Positions 47,503 through 61,200 of a DNA stretch of 64,000 nt are shown here, in pieces; positions within the stretch are counted from its first letter, which is position 1, and each line of letters starts with the position of its first letter. The stretch covers positions 2,468,501 through 2,532,500 of the forward strand of contig JAWNZC010000348.1 in assembly GCA_035771165.1 (NCBI GenBank), in the 5' to 3' direction. The notes under the pieces are model-generated. The model was not told the DNA's origin and ran no database searches. It saw only the letters and a list, made by a program, of their open reading frames with translations. The DNA is from Paragorgia papillata (lineage: Eukaryota > Cnidaria > Anthozoa > Scleralcyonacea > Coralliidae). Both the position numbers and the translations under genes were made by a program.

Positions 47503-50500
47503 TTATTTTGATCCTAATTTAGCCTTGAGTTCTTCTACTTTTTCTATGTAGGCCTTTTCAGCATCTTCCTTGCTTGTTCCTTAAAATTAAAATATAATTA
47601 TTATACTGAAGTCTGGGATATGAAAAAACTTGAAAGACCCGGGGAAAGAGCGTTACATACATACAGTATATCGTACAATCCGTGCATGTTTTTATTAGAT
47701 TTTGCAATGAGTGGTTCAAAGCAGTGTTTTTATAACTATATGAAAAACGTCGTAAGATCAATCCATTCTGACAGTAATTATATTAGAAAAAGGACATTTC
47801 CAAGTTTTCTGCCAGTTGTTTTATAGAACTAATAATTATATGAAATAAAAAAAAAATTTCTGGTTCCCATAGTACTGTACTGTTACCTGTAATCTGGTAA
47901 TTTGTGAGAACTTGATTCAGGTGAGATACATGCATATAGTTGTATACAGTGTATGTAAAATACAGTATAAGTTCGAAATTTTCCCACCAAATGATGTATA
48001 TACTTTAGCTCTAACAGTCGCAGGTTTTCTGGATATACTGAGATCAATTTAGAGCTACAGTAATACAGTACATAATTATGTAGTTCTTTATTTTATGTCT
48101 GAACATACATTACTAATACTCAAAGTTTAAACAAAATATCTGACATTCAGGGTTGTTTTTATACATAGTCAAATAATTCAATAAGAAATCGAAATAAAAA
48201 AACAGTTTAATAAGCACTACATACAGTACAAATTTCAATCTAAAAGCATCAAATAATCTTGTTTTAAATGTATTTTAGAAGGGGCAGTTTGCCGCTTGAA
48301 CCATAGGAAGCCCAAGCACTATCACGTACTGTCTGTCGTATTATATAATACAACAGATAGTGGTTGGGCTGCCTATGCTTGACCACTGTCAAAGTCAATT
48401 TACAAACTAAAAACAAAACAAATCACTTCAAATTTTGTTAACAAATACAGTGGATTCACACAGTTGTCTCTACTATTGAAATTGCTATTGAAAAATACTG
48501 TGGAAAACTCTCCCAAAAATGCTTCATGCTAAACATTTGGGATTTGATTCAGTAAAATCCTAGCTACTGTATGTTGCTGCCAACAAAATTGTAAATCACT
48601 TAAAACTACCATTATACTGTACATATCTCCTGTAAAAACACTTAACAATTTATTTGGTAATTAGTTGTAAAAGCTGAAACCTTTTCTTCCATTCCATGCA
48701 TCCCACTTGGCTTTCCCTGCAAAATCTAAAAATCCAGGCCTTTCTAAAAAGAAAATGTTTATGAAAATAAACATGAGGGAAATCTACAGTATATAAATTT
48801 TGTGTAAAAAAACTTAAATATATAAATATACATTAATTATTAGTACAGGTAATTAATGAAGAAGTTCAGGTACAAGGAGCAATGTTTGACTTTTTTTCTT
48901 GTGCTTTGGAAGCTAGTGCCCATTTCCATCATCGAAGACAGTATTTAGAACAACAATTGGATGTTTTCACTTGTTGCATAGAATTGTATTCCTGTAACTG
49001 GCAAATTCCAGCAATCGGGGTATTTGAGCTGATTTAGGTTGTACGCTGCAGGAAAATAGAAGGCATAACATTTGCATTCGACATTGTTGTTATCGAAGTT
49101 GTTCGCTATTGTCAAAGCTAAAATCAAATGGCAGACATTGTGATCTAACTCTGGGCCACAGTGTCCAAGTTTTTTAATTAAGTCAATATCACTATGGCAA
49201 TAAATTACAGTTTTGTCAGTGATATCTCCTGTTGCTGAAATAAAGTCTGTATATAATGTATAATAATAGTAATGATAATTACATGTACAGTATAATAAAT
49301 TATAATGGTAATAAAAATAATACTTTATAATAATTATAATACTGTAATTAGCAAGAAAAACATACCAGTATTACAATCTCCTACTGTGACTTGTTTATAA
49401 TTAGCATACAGTTCAAGTAATTCTTGGTCAGTAGGTTTTTGAGCTAGGTTTTTTGCATCTTCAGCAGCTTTTTGAAATGCCTGAAAGTCAAGTACAGTAA
49501 TATAAAGTACTGTGAGATAAATTTTTTTTGTTTGTTTTTGTGTTTTGCCCCAAAACAGAATCATAAACCCTAGCTACCATACTGTAACTGTCTCATGTCT
49601 TCTACCCAAGAAAGCAATGCTTTTTGAAGCCTCAATCAGGTCAACTCACAGGCTAAGCTCACCAGAAAATCTAAAATAGGGCTGCACCCTTGACAAAAGC
49701 TGCCACTTTGCACTGTGAATTTTATTAAGTTAATTGATATCTACAGTACATACAGTAACTTTAGGCAGGGATGGGACCACCATCAGGGACACTTATACTC
49801 CCTGTCAGAAAAATTTGTCATTTGTTGGGGAATGATTTGCAAAAAAAATCACAGTTTTAACAATTGAAAAATGTAAAAAGAAACTTGAGTTTGCCCTTTT
49901 TAAAACACTTTTTATAGCTTTTTATAGCTATGAACAGGCAAGTTAATAGTTTATTTCTCCACTTCAATCATAGACTAAGTGCTTTGGGTTTGTAAGATGC
50001 TAGTGTATATAATTACTGTATTTTCTACTGATAGCAATGGAAATACCATTTCTACATGCAATTTTTCTTGCAACTTGCAACATTAAATCACTGAATGTTG
50101 CAAGTTGCAAAAGAATTGCATCATGTAACACCCCATAGCAATTAGCAACTTGATTATGTTATTTTTGCTGTGTTGCAAGTTGCAAGAAAAGTTGGATGGG
50201 TTCTACTTTTTGTAGTACTCTACAAGTTGCAGAGTCCAAATTAGCGCTTCGCAAATTGCAAATTGTGAAGCAATTTTAAAAATTGCAAAAATCTGCGAAG
50301 CAATTTTTCTGAAAGTTGTGAAGCTCATTTAGCGATGCTGTTCTGTTTTTTTTAATATATTTCGCAAAATCGCTGTGTTACGCACGTCACCAAGTCATCA
50401 GGCCAGATATACGCACGTTCTTGCCTATGAGTTTCGGCTTTGCAGCTGTCATCTCACATGTCAAAAAAGATCACACTTCAAATGTGATAACACCATTTCA

Positions 50501-52201
50501 TGGTTTGGTCATTCGGCTTGCTGTTTAAAGCTGTATAGCTTGTGTCTCAGGTGTATCTGATATGGCTGAATGTGAAAAGTTGGAATGTGATTTGAACGTT
50601 ACCTTAATACTGTAAAAAGGTTTACATGTAGTGGAGTACTGGAGATGGTAAAAAGGTTGAGAAGTTAAGATGTTCTGTCTGCGAGGAGTTTTCGACAAGA
50701 GTTCAATCACTGGATATTTAGACGCTTGGAGACAAGTTTAAATCGCAGGTGTGAAAAGCCATGTTCAATTGTTCATTTGAAAATGTGTGGAAGTTTCAGC
50801 AATGTCACATCTCACAACGTAAAGTTGGTTTTCCACTAGCAAATTTTGTCACGCGAGGCGGCATTTCTATGAGATTGGAATAGATTTCTAATTAGTTCCA
50901 CTCGAGAGCTTATAAAGACAAAAGAAAAAGGTCGCTTCGCGTGTAAAGTTTCACAACGTAATGAAAGATCTCACAATATAACATTACAAGGTTTCACAAC
51001 GTAACGTATAGATCTCACAATGTAATGTGAGGTTTCACAATGTAACGTATAGATCTCACAATGTAACGTAATGTCTCACAACGTAACGTATAAGGTCTAA
51101 CGTAACGTCTCACAATGTAATGTCATGCGGTCTCACAACGTGACGTCATGAGGTCTCACAATATAACGTCGTAAGGTCTCACAATGTAACGTAAGGTCTC
51201 ACAATGTAACGCAAGGTCCCATAACGTAACGTAGGGTCTCACAATGTAATGCAAGATCCTATATTGTAACGTAAGGTCTCACAATGTAATATAAGGTCTG
51301 ACAATGTAATGTAATGTCTCACAACGCAAAGTAAGGTCTCCCAACGTAGTCTTGCAACCTATCGTCTTTCAGCCTAGAGTAACAGTTTTCACAGCATAGT
51401 AGGTTTTACGTTTTACAACTAAACTAACACTTTAAAGTGAAAGATAACATCTTACAATGGATATCAAGCAATACAGCTTTCTTTTCGTTTAAAAAAGGAC
51501 AACACAGATGTGTAGAGAATATAAAAGTTAGGTCTGCCATTCATATTACTGTGCCATAACTGATCATTTTTATCACACATGCGATTCGCATGTGCAAAGT
51601 TATTTACGCGTTTTACGCGTCCAAACTACCGCATACGTGCAGTTTTGTTTTCGAGCGCTAATTCAGACCCTGAGCTGCTGAAGGTGTAACACCCTTCCTG
51701 CAACTTGCAACACAATTCTTTTCAAGGCTAGCCAATCAGGTGTAAGAATTTTGGGATACTGCACACACTCAAGACTGGGGCCAAATGCTGTGTTTGCGTA
51801 TAACACCTCTCTAGGCAACTTGCAATTTTTTTAATGGGTAAATTTGTTGCAAGTTGCAAGAAAAATCGCATTGTGTAACAGTAGCTTCAATGTGAAATTT
51901 TCTTGAAGGAACATTCCCCAAGACCGATATCATAGTCCAGTACTTCTAAGGCAATTTTTCAGTATAAATCTACCATTAATAAATACTGATTGGCATTAAA
52001 CCGAGGGTCAGCTAACTTTTCTTAGTTTTAAAAATATTATATAAAGAACATACCAACAACATGGTACCGACAATATTTCCTACAGTAGAGTGACTGCAGA
52101 GTATACAAACGTTTTACAAAGCAAATAGCATATAAAAACTGAAGGTAGACAAAGTAAAATTGCCGTATAAACTAATTATGGTGTCATCTTACCTCTGACA
52201 T
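47503..52201 (-). CDS. DBI: Acyl-CoA-binding protein, complete, four exons
   Basis: ACBP binds medium- to long-chain acyl-CoA esters in the cytosol and buffers their pool. Exons in transcript order: 52201-52193 (only ATG TCA GAG), 49480-49366, 48743-48681, 47579-47503. Phases agree and give 87 residues, the normal length of the single-domain family. The protein has [12 protein letters not shown] (helix 1), [20 protein letters not shown] with the conserved ligand-binding Tyr and Lys (helix 2), [20 protein letters not shown] with the conserved Lys and Trp, then WNGRKG (the second Trp) and [11 protein letters not shown] (helix 4). The first intron is 2.7 kb and carries minisatellite array 3. An open, phase-compatible alternative exon lies in intron 2. 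The start codon faces that of CUL2, 694 bp away. Confidence 0.96.
48283..48405. mobile_element. Short inverted repeat
   Basis: GAACCATAGGAAGCCCAA..CACTATC at the left and GATAGTGGTTGGGCTGCCTA at the right, with a T/A-rich centre (GTATTATATAATAC). Confidence 0.6.
48945..49234 (-). CDS. Candidate alternative last exon inside ACBP intron 2
   Basis: A 290-nt open stretch begins directly after a good acceptor (ACTTTATTTCAG on the minus strand) and ends in TAA. It encodes about 96 residues including [44 protein letters not shown] and [17 protein letters not shown], with six cysteines. ACBP exon 2 ends in phase 1, and this exon needs exactly one upstream base, so splicing gives [12 protein letters not shown] in frame. 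The result would be the first two ACBP helices joined to a new C-terminal domain. I do not recognise that domain. It could also be the remnant of another gene or a retrocopy. Confidence 0.45.
50759..51345 (+). repeat. 20-bp minisatellite array 3 with conserved left flank
   Basis: The flank 50759-50818 (CCATGTTCAATTGTT, GAAAATGTGTGGAAGTTTCA) matches the flank of array 2. The first units are interrupted by about 115 bp of unrelated sequence (50824-50940), then about 400 bp of GTCTCACAATGTAACGTAAG-like units follow. It lies in ACBP intron 1. Confidence 0.85.
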
Positions 52202-52895
52202 TATGTTCACGCGTTCTAAAATCTAAATTATTTGCCAGTGATGAATCTTTGGACTCTGGAGGCCTCTGGTCGGAGGGCGGAGTGCTGATTTCTGGAGCAA
52301 AAAACTCGTGGAATATATATATCTTGGATTAGACAAATTTTACGAATTTTACAAATTGCCTAGATTAGACAAATTTTACGCTATCGACAAATAGTCCGCC
52401 GGACAAATATTACCCAGGCTGGCTCAAACCATAGAAATAATTATTTCTAAAAAGTTTAAAAATGTTTGTAAATGTAGATGGAATCGTTAAACTTTTTTAT
52501 TAGTTCAAATCAAATTTCAATTCAATTTCAAAATATACATTTATTTATGTATATACATATATACATGTATTTAATATTTTGTCCCGTTCTTTTTTGTCGA
52601 CAAATTTATCGTCCTCAGAGGCCACGATCCTTTTGGTCAGTGCCTCGTACCATTTGTACCCACTACCATTTGTGGGGCGCTGCCCAGTGTTGTCGGATGC
52701 AAACGATCGAGCTGCGAGCAGTACTAATATTGGAATATATGGTTGACACTGTGTCACTGTTGTAAAGTTTGGGTGAATTGTATTGCTTTGGGATGTTTTA
52801 CAATGGAGTGTTTATATGCATTATTATGTGGATGACCTTGAAGGGAAATTGATGTAATTGTGAATGTGATGGTGTTGTCGTAGATTGCGTAGAAC
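52202..52895. promoter_or_regulatory. Shared head-to-head promoter region of ACBP and CUL2
   Basis: This is the 694 bp between the two start codons on opposite strands. No TATA box is obvious. It includes a segment (GATCCTTTTGGTCAGTGCCT) resembling the repeats at 5.9-6.8 kb. Function is inferred from position only. Confidence 0.45.
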
Positions 52896-55800
52896 ATGTC
52901 AACATATTTAAAACAACGGAAGGTGAATTTTGACGAGACATGGAAGAAAATCTCGAAGACCGTTGATGGAGTTATATCATTAAAGAAAGTTCCAAAAGCT
53001 GACTGGAATCAGAGGTTTACATATCCTTTTTCTCTGTGCTTGTTATTACATCCTATTTATACATCCGGATAGATTTTGAAACCGGGGGGGCGGGGGGGGG
53101 GGGGGCAGAAGGCCAGCAAGCTACTACAGTATTTGTAAATTGTATCAACAAACAGGCCATCATGTCTGTTGCTGACAATCTGAGAGAGCATCTATAGGGT
53201 TAGGGTGTATGTAACTCAATCAGACCATAGTTGCTATAATTATTAACTATGATCAGACCATACATGCATGTCTCACTTTCATAATGCATGAGTCAATTCT
53301 TCCTGTAACCATCACCCCTCCCCCCTCCTAGGCAATACCCTGGGGGATTTGTAGTTTTTCTTAAGTTCATGGCAAATTTCCCACCCTCGGGACTTTGAAA
53401 TTTGCTAATTCCTCACCCCAGGGCAAGGCTGAAAAAATAATATAAGAACTAACACATGATTTACACTATATCATCTGCAAAGTTATTTTTAGAACATGAA
53501 ACAAAATAATGTAAAATTAAACAGTGCCCTCACTCTCAGAATATTTTCCTGAAAAATCTTTTAATTTCATCACTATTTTGAACACATATAGAGTGAAGAA
53601 ACGTTTAGTTACCAGACTCCCCACATCTCTTCATTACGCGATTGTTCCCAGCCTATACCCATGGGATAAAATTAATAAAACAATTCCCCACCCCCAGGAT
53701 CTAATTTTTTGCATTATCCCAAGGGTGGCTGGGGGGGGGGGGGTGGTTACAGGAAGAATTGACTAATGCATAATGATGATTAATTTGAATATTTTTTATG
53801 TGCATCTTAATCAACCTTTCTCACTTTGTTTGTTTGTGTGTCTGCAATTCAAAAGAATTGTCTCGCAAGGTAAAATAAGTTCTTACAAGATCTGACAGTG
53901 AAACATAATGTCGACCCCTCCAAGAAATTTTTAAACAATGTTAAAAATACCCATTGAATGTTATGTCATCCAAGCACAAAAATGTCTGTTTTAGTTTGAA
54001 ATATTACTTATACATTTGTATATAATCTGCTTGACGTATTATTTTGATAGCTGAGTTCTGGCTGCATTTTCTGAAAACAATAACCAAGCTTCACCAATCT
54101 GCATCCAGCCTGTAGTTATCAGGCTTGTAAGTGGTAATCGCCTGTGAAACCCTGGTTGGGGCACTAGCAACATTAACTGAACCTGTTACATGTATGTGCA
54201 GGTTGTTTTTTATGTGACCTGGCAGGACACATGATTGGCCAACTACCGTAACCATTTAAAATGGGGCAAACATTCCAATTGCCTCACCACAATTGCAATA
54301 TGATAGTTTGATTAGAACAGAAACAGTCATACCAGATTAGCGAACACTTGATAAACAAAGACATGAGAAAATAAGTCAGGGCTCAGAACAGTGGATGATT
54401 CAGCTACATTCATCAGTAGTTATATGGTTTTAGTTTATAGTTACACTGTATATGGTTTTAGTTATAAGTCAATTTAGTAGGACCCTTAGAATAAACACAA
54501 ACACTTGCATGAATGATGCAAAGTCTTGAGATGACTATCTTCGCAGCTGGACACCAGACATTGAACATTAATTTGTTACAGTTACAGTACATTACATTTT
54601 GTCTTTGAAGTTTCACTTTGGCCTCACTCATTCTAATTGTTTATTCTAGCTCAGGCCTTAGACCTTTGCTTAGACCTTGGTGGGCCTTGTATTTAACATC
54701 CACATGTGTTCATAAAATTTGTGTAATTTGTCAGCACACATGCAGATATTTTCACTGAATTCATATTGTTATATTGCATATACTGTAATATGCCGTTTAA
54801 AATCGTACACGCGAAAGTCAGCCGAAACTTACTTAATTTACGTTAATTTACCGTTGTAAACGCACAAATTCCTTGTTCTTATCTACCGTAATTTAGAGAC
54901 TAAGACGCAAAATTATTTGAAATTTCACGATTCTCATCAGGTTTTAACCTCCCAGAGCTTGTATATACAGACATTCTAGTGCCCCACTAGTTCTACAGCT
55001 GACGAGCCCCACTAGTAAGGTCTCACAACGTGACGTTAGGTCTCACAACGTAACGTAAGGTCTCGTAACGTAAGATCTCACAATGTAACGTAAGATCTCA
55101 CAGCGTAACGTAAGATCTCACAATTAACATAACGTAAGATCTCACAACGTAACGTAAGATCTCACAGCGTAACGTAAGATCTCACAATTAACATAACGTA
55201 AGATCTCATAACGTAACGTAAGATTGCACAAGGTAATGTAAGATCTCACAACTTAGACTGAAAGCCAGCCGCCGATCTCATCAGTGAGAACGAGATGAGA
55301 ACGAGATGAGATCGGCGGCTGACTTTCAGTCTACTCACAACTTAATTAATGCTAATAACCATGTAACTCTTCGGCTTTTTTGTTTTACTGTATAAGCCAA
55401 AAGTCAAATTCAATTCTACTCTGAAGGCAACAGTGTCCAAGGACATTGAATTGTAATTTGGCATCGTAGGTCATTTTTGTTTTGTCCAGGCCAAATTTTC
55501 GACTGAGTGATATAAATTGTATTCTTCTGACTGAATCACATACACCACTGATAAATAAAATGTTGCTGATATGGATTCTATGTAACGTGAATGCCAAAAT
55601 AGTTTCTGACTTGAACTTCTATTTGTTGTTATATTGAGGTTTGTATTTCCAAAATGTTAATGAGGATGACGTCAGTGTAGGCATTTGTGTGTGTTTTTTT
55701 CTTTTCTTATGATAAACCGCTTAAAGATTTTAATGAAAAAAATGATAAAATACAGAATATACTATTCAAGTATTCCATTAACATGTGAATTGGGTAATAT

Positions 55801-56808
55801 CTCTGCTGTAACGGAACATTGTGTATGCAAATTATGCCTGCGTGGGCGTCATCCTCATTACCATTTTGGAAATACAAACCTCGATATAACAACAAATAAA
55901 AGTTTAAATCAAAAAATATTTTAGCATTCAACTATACACATTAAATAGAATCCATATGCAGTAATATCGTATTTGGGTTTATAAACACTTTAACTGTTGT
56001 TCTTGATCAATGGATTGTTGTTAGTATTAGACTAGTTGATTATTGGGATGGTATAAATCAATGAATCAACCTCCTGTATTGATTTATTGGGCACATCTTG
56101 TTGTGTCACGTCATTAAATCAGGTGCAGTACATACAATATACAGTTACATATATACTATTTACAACATGAGCGGCCGTGTTGTATTGGATATACATGCAA
56201 GCTCGAGCCGAAGGCGAGAGATTGTATATTCGATGTGATACGAATGGCCATAAACGTTCGTATTCGTCGAAAATCCTAGAGATAGGAATGATATTTGGTG
56301 AGAAAATTGAACTAAAAGTTTATGTAAATCAGCAGGATTTTGTATCAGATATACAACCTCCTCCACAGTCATGATTTATTTTGTGTTTTCTTCATGAATT
56401 ATTAATGATATTACAAATATATATATATTATTGAATAGTACGTGCGTTTTTATTGGTCGATAGTCATGATCTATAAAAGGACAGATGCACAGATTACGTC
56501 ACTGACATGGTCTGATTTTTCTAAACCAATCACGGATCTCACTGCAACATCACGAGCCAATGACGTTGCTTGATTTGTATAGATCATGGATCACGTCAGA
56601 TGAAGTGATTTATCTTTTTCAATGCCCCAGATGAAAATTCGCCGGGAAAGTCCGTTAAAACATGATTTTTCTATTTTTATTGTATAAAACAAATAGGTTC
56701 CATTTTTTTGTTACCTGTTCAGTTATAGATTTTTGTTCTTACCACGTTGTGACGTCATCTGTGCATCTATAACTGAACAGATAACGGCAAAATGGAATCT
56801 ATTTCTTA

Positions 56809-56858
<50 letters not shown>

Positions 56859-57134
56859 TAATTATACAGGTACAGTATTTCTTTATTTCAGACTGATTCC
56901 ATATGATTGTTAACAGTCTTTAACTAATTCATACAGATGTCTATTCTATGTGTGTGGCACATCCAGAACCATATATTGATAGGTTATATATTGAAGTTAG
57001 GAACTTACTTTCACGCCATGTGAATAAGCTTTATACGGTAAGTATATGCATGGACATTTGCACAACAAGAACAAGAACAATAATAATATTGTAATGATAA
57101 TGATGATGATGATGATAATGATGACGATGATATC

Positions 57135-57168
<34 letters not shown>

Positions 57169-58083
57169 CGATGATGATGATGATGATGACGACGACGATA
57201 ATAGGGAGCTTAAGCAGATACAACGTGAACGCCAACGACGCCGTCCTTAATACAATAGAATTTTCTTCACACAACAAAGAAAATGAATAATTTTTAGTCC
57301 CAAGAGTAACCTTAACGCTGTTCCCGTTCTACATACAACGTTATTCAGATCATTTTCACGTCTTCGATGTTAACTCGTGAAACGGCGAAACCTGTTAGTT
57401 GAGTTTGACTTAGCTTCAAACTATGCCACAAAATCCTTTTAGAACTCTAAAGCTTTTGGATGTTGAATAACATACTTTAAGTATTCAATATTACGTAAAT
57501 GGATTCGCGGTTTCTGCTAGATATTGAAGTTTAGATTCAGTGCCGTCGTCGTACCAGCTTCCTTAAGCTCCCTAATGACGACGACGATGATTGTGGTTGT
57601 GGTGATAGTGGTGATGACGATGACGACAATGATAATGATGGTGGTGATAGTGATAGTGATGGTGATGGACTGATGGTGATGGTGATGGTGATGGTGTTAA
57701 TGAGTGAATCAAACTTGTGCTGGAGTAAGGTGAGAGCACAAATATAACATACTGTAGCCAGCATATTATTCCACTGATAGATCAAACTGTGTACTAGATT
57801 CTACTGTATAAACTCGATAGAGGAGAGAAATAGTAATATACATGCATGTACCAGTCGGAGTCTTAACCTCAGCTACTGACACTTACGTGAAATATTAACC
57901 TGTATTGCATTTTCTTTTCAGGATATATCCGCCAGTTGCTCTGATTGTCTTCAGGTTTATTACCATCATTGGTTTCAGTATAACCAGGGCTCTCAATATA
58001 TGAATTTATTATTTAGGTAATGGTAGCTTACTTTATTTTCAGTTGTTATTGCTGTTGATCACGGCTAAACTAAAGATTATATG

Positions 58084-58171
<88 letters not shown>

Positions 58172-58214
58172 TTAACTAGCTATAACTAACTATAACTAAC
58201 TAACTAACTAACAG

Positions 58215-58249
<35 letters not shown>

Positions 58250-61200
58250 TTAACTAGCTATAACTAACTATAACTAACTAACTAACTAACTATAACTATT
58301 AACTAACTAACAACGGACGAACGAACGAACGAACGAACGAACGAACGAACGAACGAACGAACGAACGAACGAACGAACGAACGAACGAACGGGTTGCGTG
58401 TGCTGTTAGGGCGCTGCTTCTCGCCACTGCAGTTCAAAGTTAAGTCCGGTTAGACGGGGTTAATACTTGGATGGGTGACCGCCTGGGAAATGGGAATGAC
58501 CGCGTTGTCGAAGTTGGGACTCATGTGAGTAGGAGTTGTAGTTAATCTCAAGGTTGTAGTTGTGCTTCGTGGGTTTCAGCTATTGAACGAACGCATGACA
58601 GTTGGATTTTTTCTTCCACTGTGACAAACAACGTAAAATTAGCGCAGTCAGAATCGTTATTCACAGACAATACTATTCCATTCATTATCTCTATTACGTT
58701 TTATTTTACGTTTTATTCCATTTTTAAGCGATAACAGAATAATATTTTTTCTTTATAAACACTTTCTATTTTTTTTTGCCTCGCGAGTTCATGTGGATGA
58801 CTATTCATATTGATGTGTGATAAAATCACTAAAATACTCTGTTGCTGGCTCTCAACAGACAGTCCAAAATTTCCCGCGATAAAGAAAGCATGTCATGCAT
58901 GATCAGAATATCAATTCCTCAACTCTAAAAGTTCTCTCTTTTCTCGCTGAACACAATTGTACAGCAGGAAAAAATCAAAGGCATAAGCAAGTCGAAACTT
59001 TTTTTGTCGGAAAATTTAAAGTTAACTCCTTGGTGCCTAAGAGCTCTCTCCTTGACAAGTAAAATCGTCTGGCGTCAGCCAAGGGAGTAAACTACTAAAG
59101 TCTGCATGAACGATACAGGCGACAAGGAGTTAAAGAGTGCCAATTGATTTGGATAAAGATCTCAGTTTTGACTCTCGGAAACCGTGAAAAGCATTGGGTT
59201 AATGCGTGACGATTACTGTAATTAGTCATATCTTTCCACGAAAAGCTTTAAGCTTCGAAAAAGTCGCGTCTGATGACTTTCAAGAATCTAACAACATTCG
59301 GTCAACAACTCGTTCTTTTTTTTCGCTATTTTTTAAATTTTGCATCATCTCGTGTGTTGGGATCAGAGAATCCGAGCACGAAAAACCAGCAGGTTATTTC
59401 TTTAGTCTCGGCTTTAATGGAGGACAATCTTACTTTCAGGTTGTCCATCGTCCGACTCGCACATGAGTTAGTGTTTAATTTACTGAATTCACTAATTTGG
59501 GGGATTTTTAAAGTATTCTTTCGCTGTTTTTTGGGTTTTTTTGTAAACAAAATGATTGACGAAACCCTTAATCCGGACCCCGGGCCATCATCGGAAAATA
59601 GCGGACCGACACGTGACGCGTCTCAGTCAATCAAAGCACGCGATTTAACTGGAATTAACTTGTGCCATGTAATAAAGCGATCTAATTTTGTGTAAATTTT
59701 TCAGTCATTTAAATCAACATATTAAAAAGGAAAAGCAAGATGGAGTGGAAATCTCGCCCTTTGCCGTGCCATGTTCAGAAGTTGAGAAGATGCTGGAAAT
59801 AGGAGCTGTGAGTGTGTTGACGAGATTTTTACTAGATTGAACGCATGTATTATAAACGACTAGGAGTACCTGCCGATAACAGTCGTTCTTCAAAATATGG
59901 TAATGAAACAAGTGAATTTTGATTTCGTGTTTTTGCTGATCTTGTTTAGCTAGCTTTAGATATTTGGCGACAGATTATTATCGAACCGATGAAAGACAAG
60001 TTGGTTACAGAACTTTTGGCTGAAGTAAAAAGGTTTGTCCAATCTCTTAGTAAACGTTTGAGGCAACTTTGATATTGGTAGGCATCTCTTCCTTCCTTCC
60101 TTCCTTCCTTCCTTCCTTCCTTCCTTCCTTCCTTCCTTCCTTCCTTCCTTCCTTCCTTCCTTCCTTCCTTCCTTCCTTCCTTCCTTCCTTCCTTCCTTCC
60201 TTCCTTCCTTCCCATCCTTCCTTCCTTCCTTCCTCCCTCCCTCCCTCCCTCCCTCCCTCCCTCCCTCCATTCTTTCCTTCCCTCCTTCCTCCCTCCCTCC
60301 CTCCCTTCTTTCCTTCCTCCCTTCCTTCCTTCCTTCCTTCCTTCCTTCCTTCCTTCCTTCCTTCCTTCCTTCCTTCCTTCCTTCCTTCCTTCCTTCCTTC
60401 CTTCCTCCCTCCCTCCCTTCCTTCCTTCCTTCCTTCCTTCCTTCCTTCCTTCCTTCCTTCCTTCCTTCCTTCCTTCCTTCCTTCCTTCCTTCCTTCCTTC
60501 CTTCCTTCCTTCCTTCCCTCCCTCCTTCCTTCCCTCCTCCCTTCCTTCCTTCCTTCCTTCCTTCCTTCCTTCCTTCCTTCCTTCCTTCCTTCCTTCCTTC
60601 CTTCCTTCCTTCCTTCCTTCCTTCCTTCCTTCCCTCCCTCCTTCCTTCCCTCCTCCCTTCCTTCCTTCCTTCCTTCCTTCCTTCCTTCCTTCCTTCCTTC
60701 CTTCCTTCCTTCCTTCCTTCCTTCCTTCCTTCCTTCCTTCCTTCCTTCCTTCCTTCCTTCCCTCCTTCTCTCCTTCCTTCCCTCCGTCCTTCCTTCCTTC
60801 CTTAACCCATTGCTGTGTAGGTTTACTGAGGATCCCCCCTCTTTGACGATTAAAATCATCTGGCATTAGACATTCCTGGCTTGCTCAGACAGGAATGGGT
60901 TAGACATGTGCTTAGAGTCGCCGATAGCTTGATGGAGAAGAAAGCTACTGTATATCTAAAGCATCACGGGTATATATCCTGTAATATTTTTCTTTAATTT
61001 CCGGGATCTTTTAGAGACAGAGATGGAGAAAATACTCCACATACTGTAATCCATGGAGTGATTGATTCATTTGGTAAGTTATCATAATTATCTTTTAATA
61101 TATGGCAAGGATATCAAGGGTATAAAAAAGCCGAATTTAATGATTGTTTTATTATAAAAATTTATGAAAAAACTGAACGCAAATACTTTGGTACAGACTG

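Larger units (their letters stand above)
53021..56934 (+). other. U12-type AT-AC intron of CUL2
   Basis: The donor is ATATCCTTTT, an exact match to the U12-type AT-AC consensus. The end is TCTTTAACTAATTCATAC; TCTTTAAC fits the U12 branch-site consensus TTCCTTAAC, and the branch A is about 11-12 nt from the terminal AC. Splicing 53020 to 56935 yields ..RF-T-DVYS.., which matches the cullin family; a GT at 53015 would not. Confidence 0.9.

Noticed and set aside
52545..52765. Short overlapping ORFs in the ACBP/CUL2 intergenic region
   Set aside because: Neither strand shows family similarity, and part of the segment resembles the dispersed repeats at 5.9-6.8 kb.
59273..59695. 140-codon ORF with LNPDPGP near its end, which recalls a 2A-like NPGP motif
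   Set aside because: The motif is not the required D-x-E-x-N-P-G-P. The ORF lies in a CUL2 intron, has no recognisable domain and overlaps another open frame. I cannot support it as a gene.
59946..60869. Large open frames of 266-306 codons on both strands
   Set aside because: They run through the (TTCC)n microsatellite, and all three frames give the same simple repeat peptides. This is expected when a tetranucleotide lacks stops.
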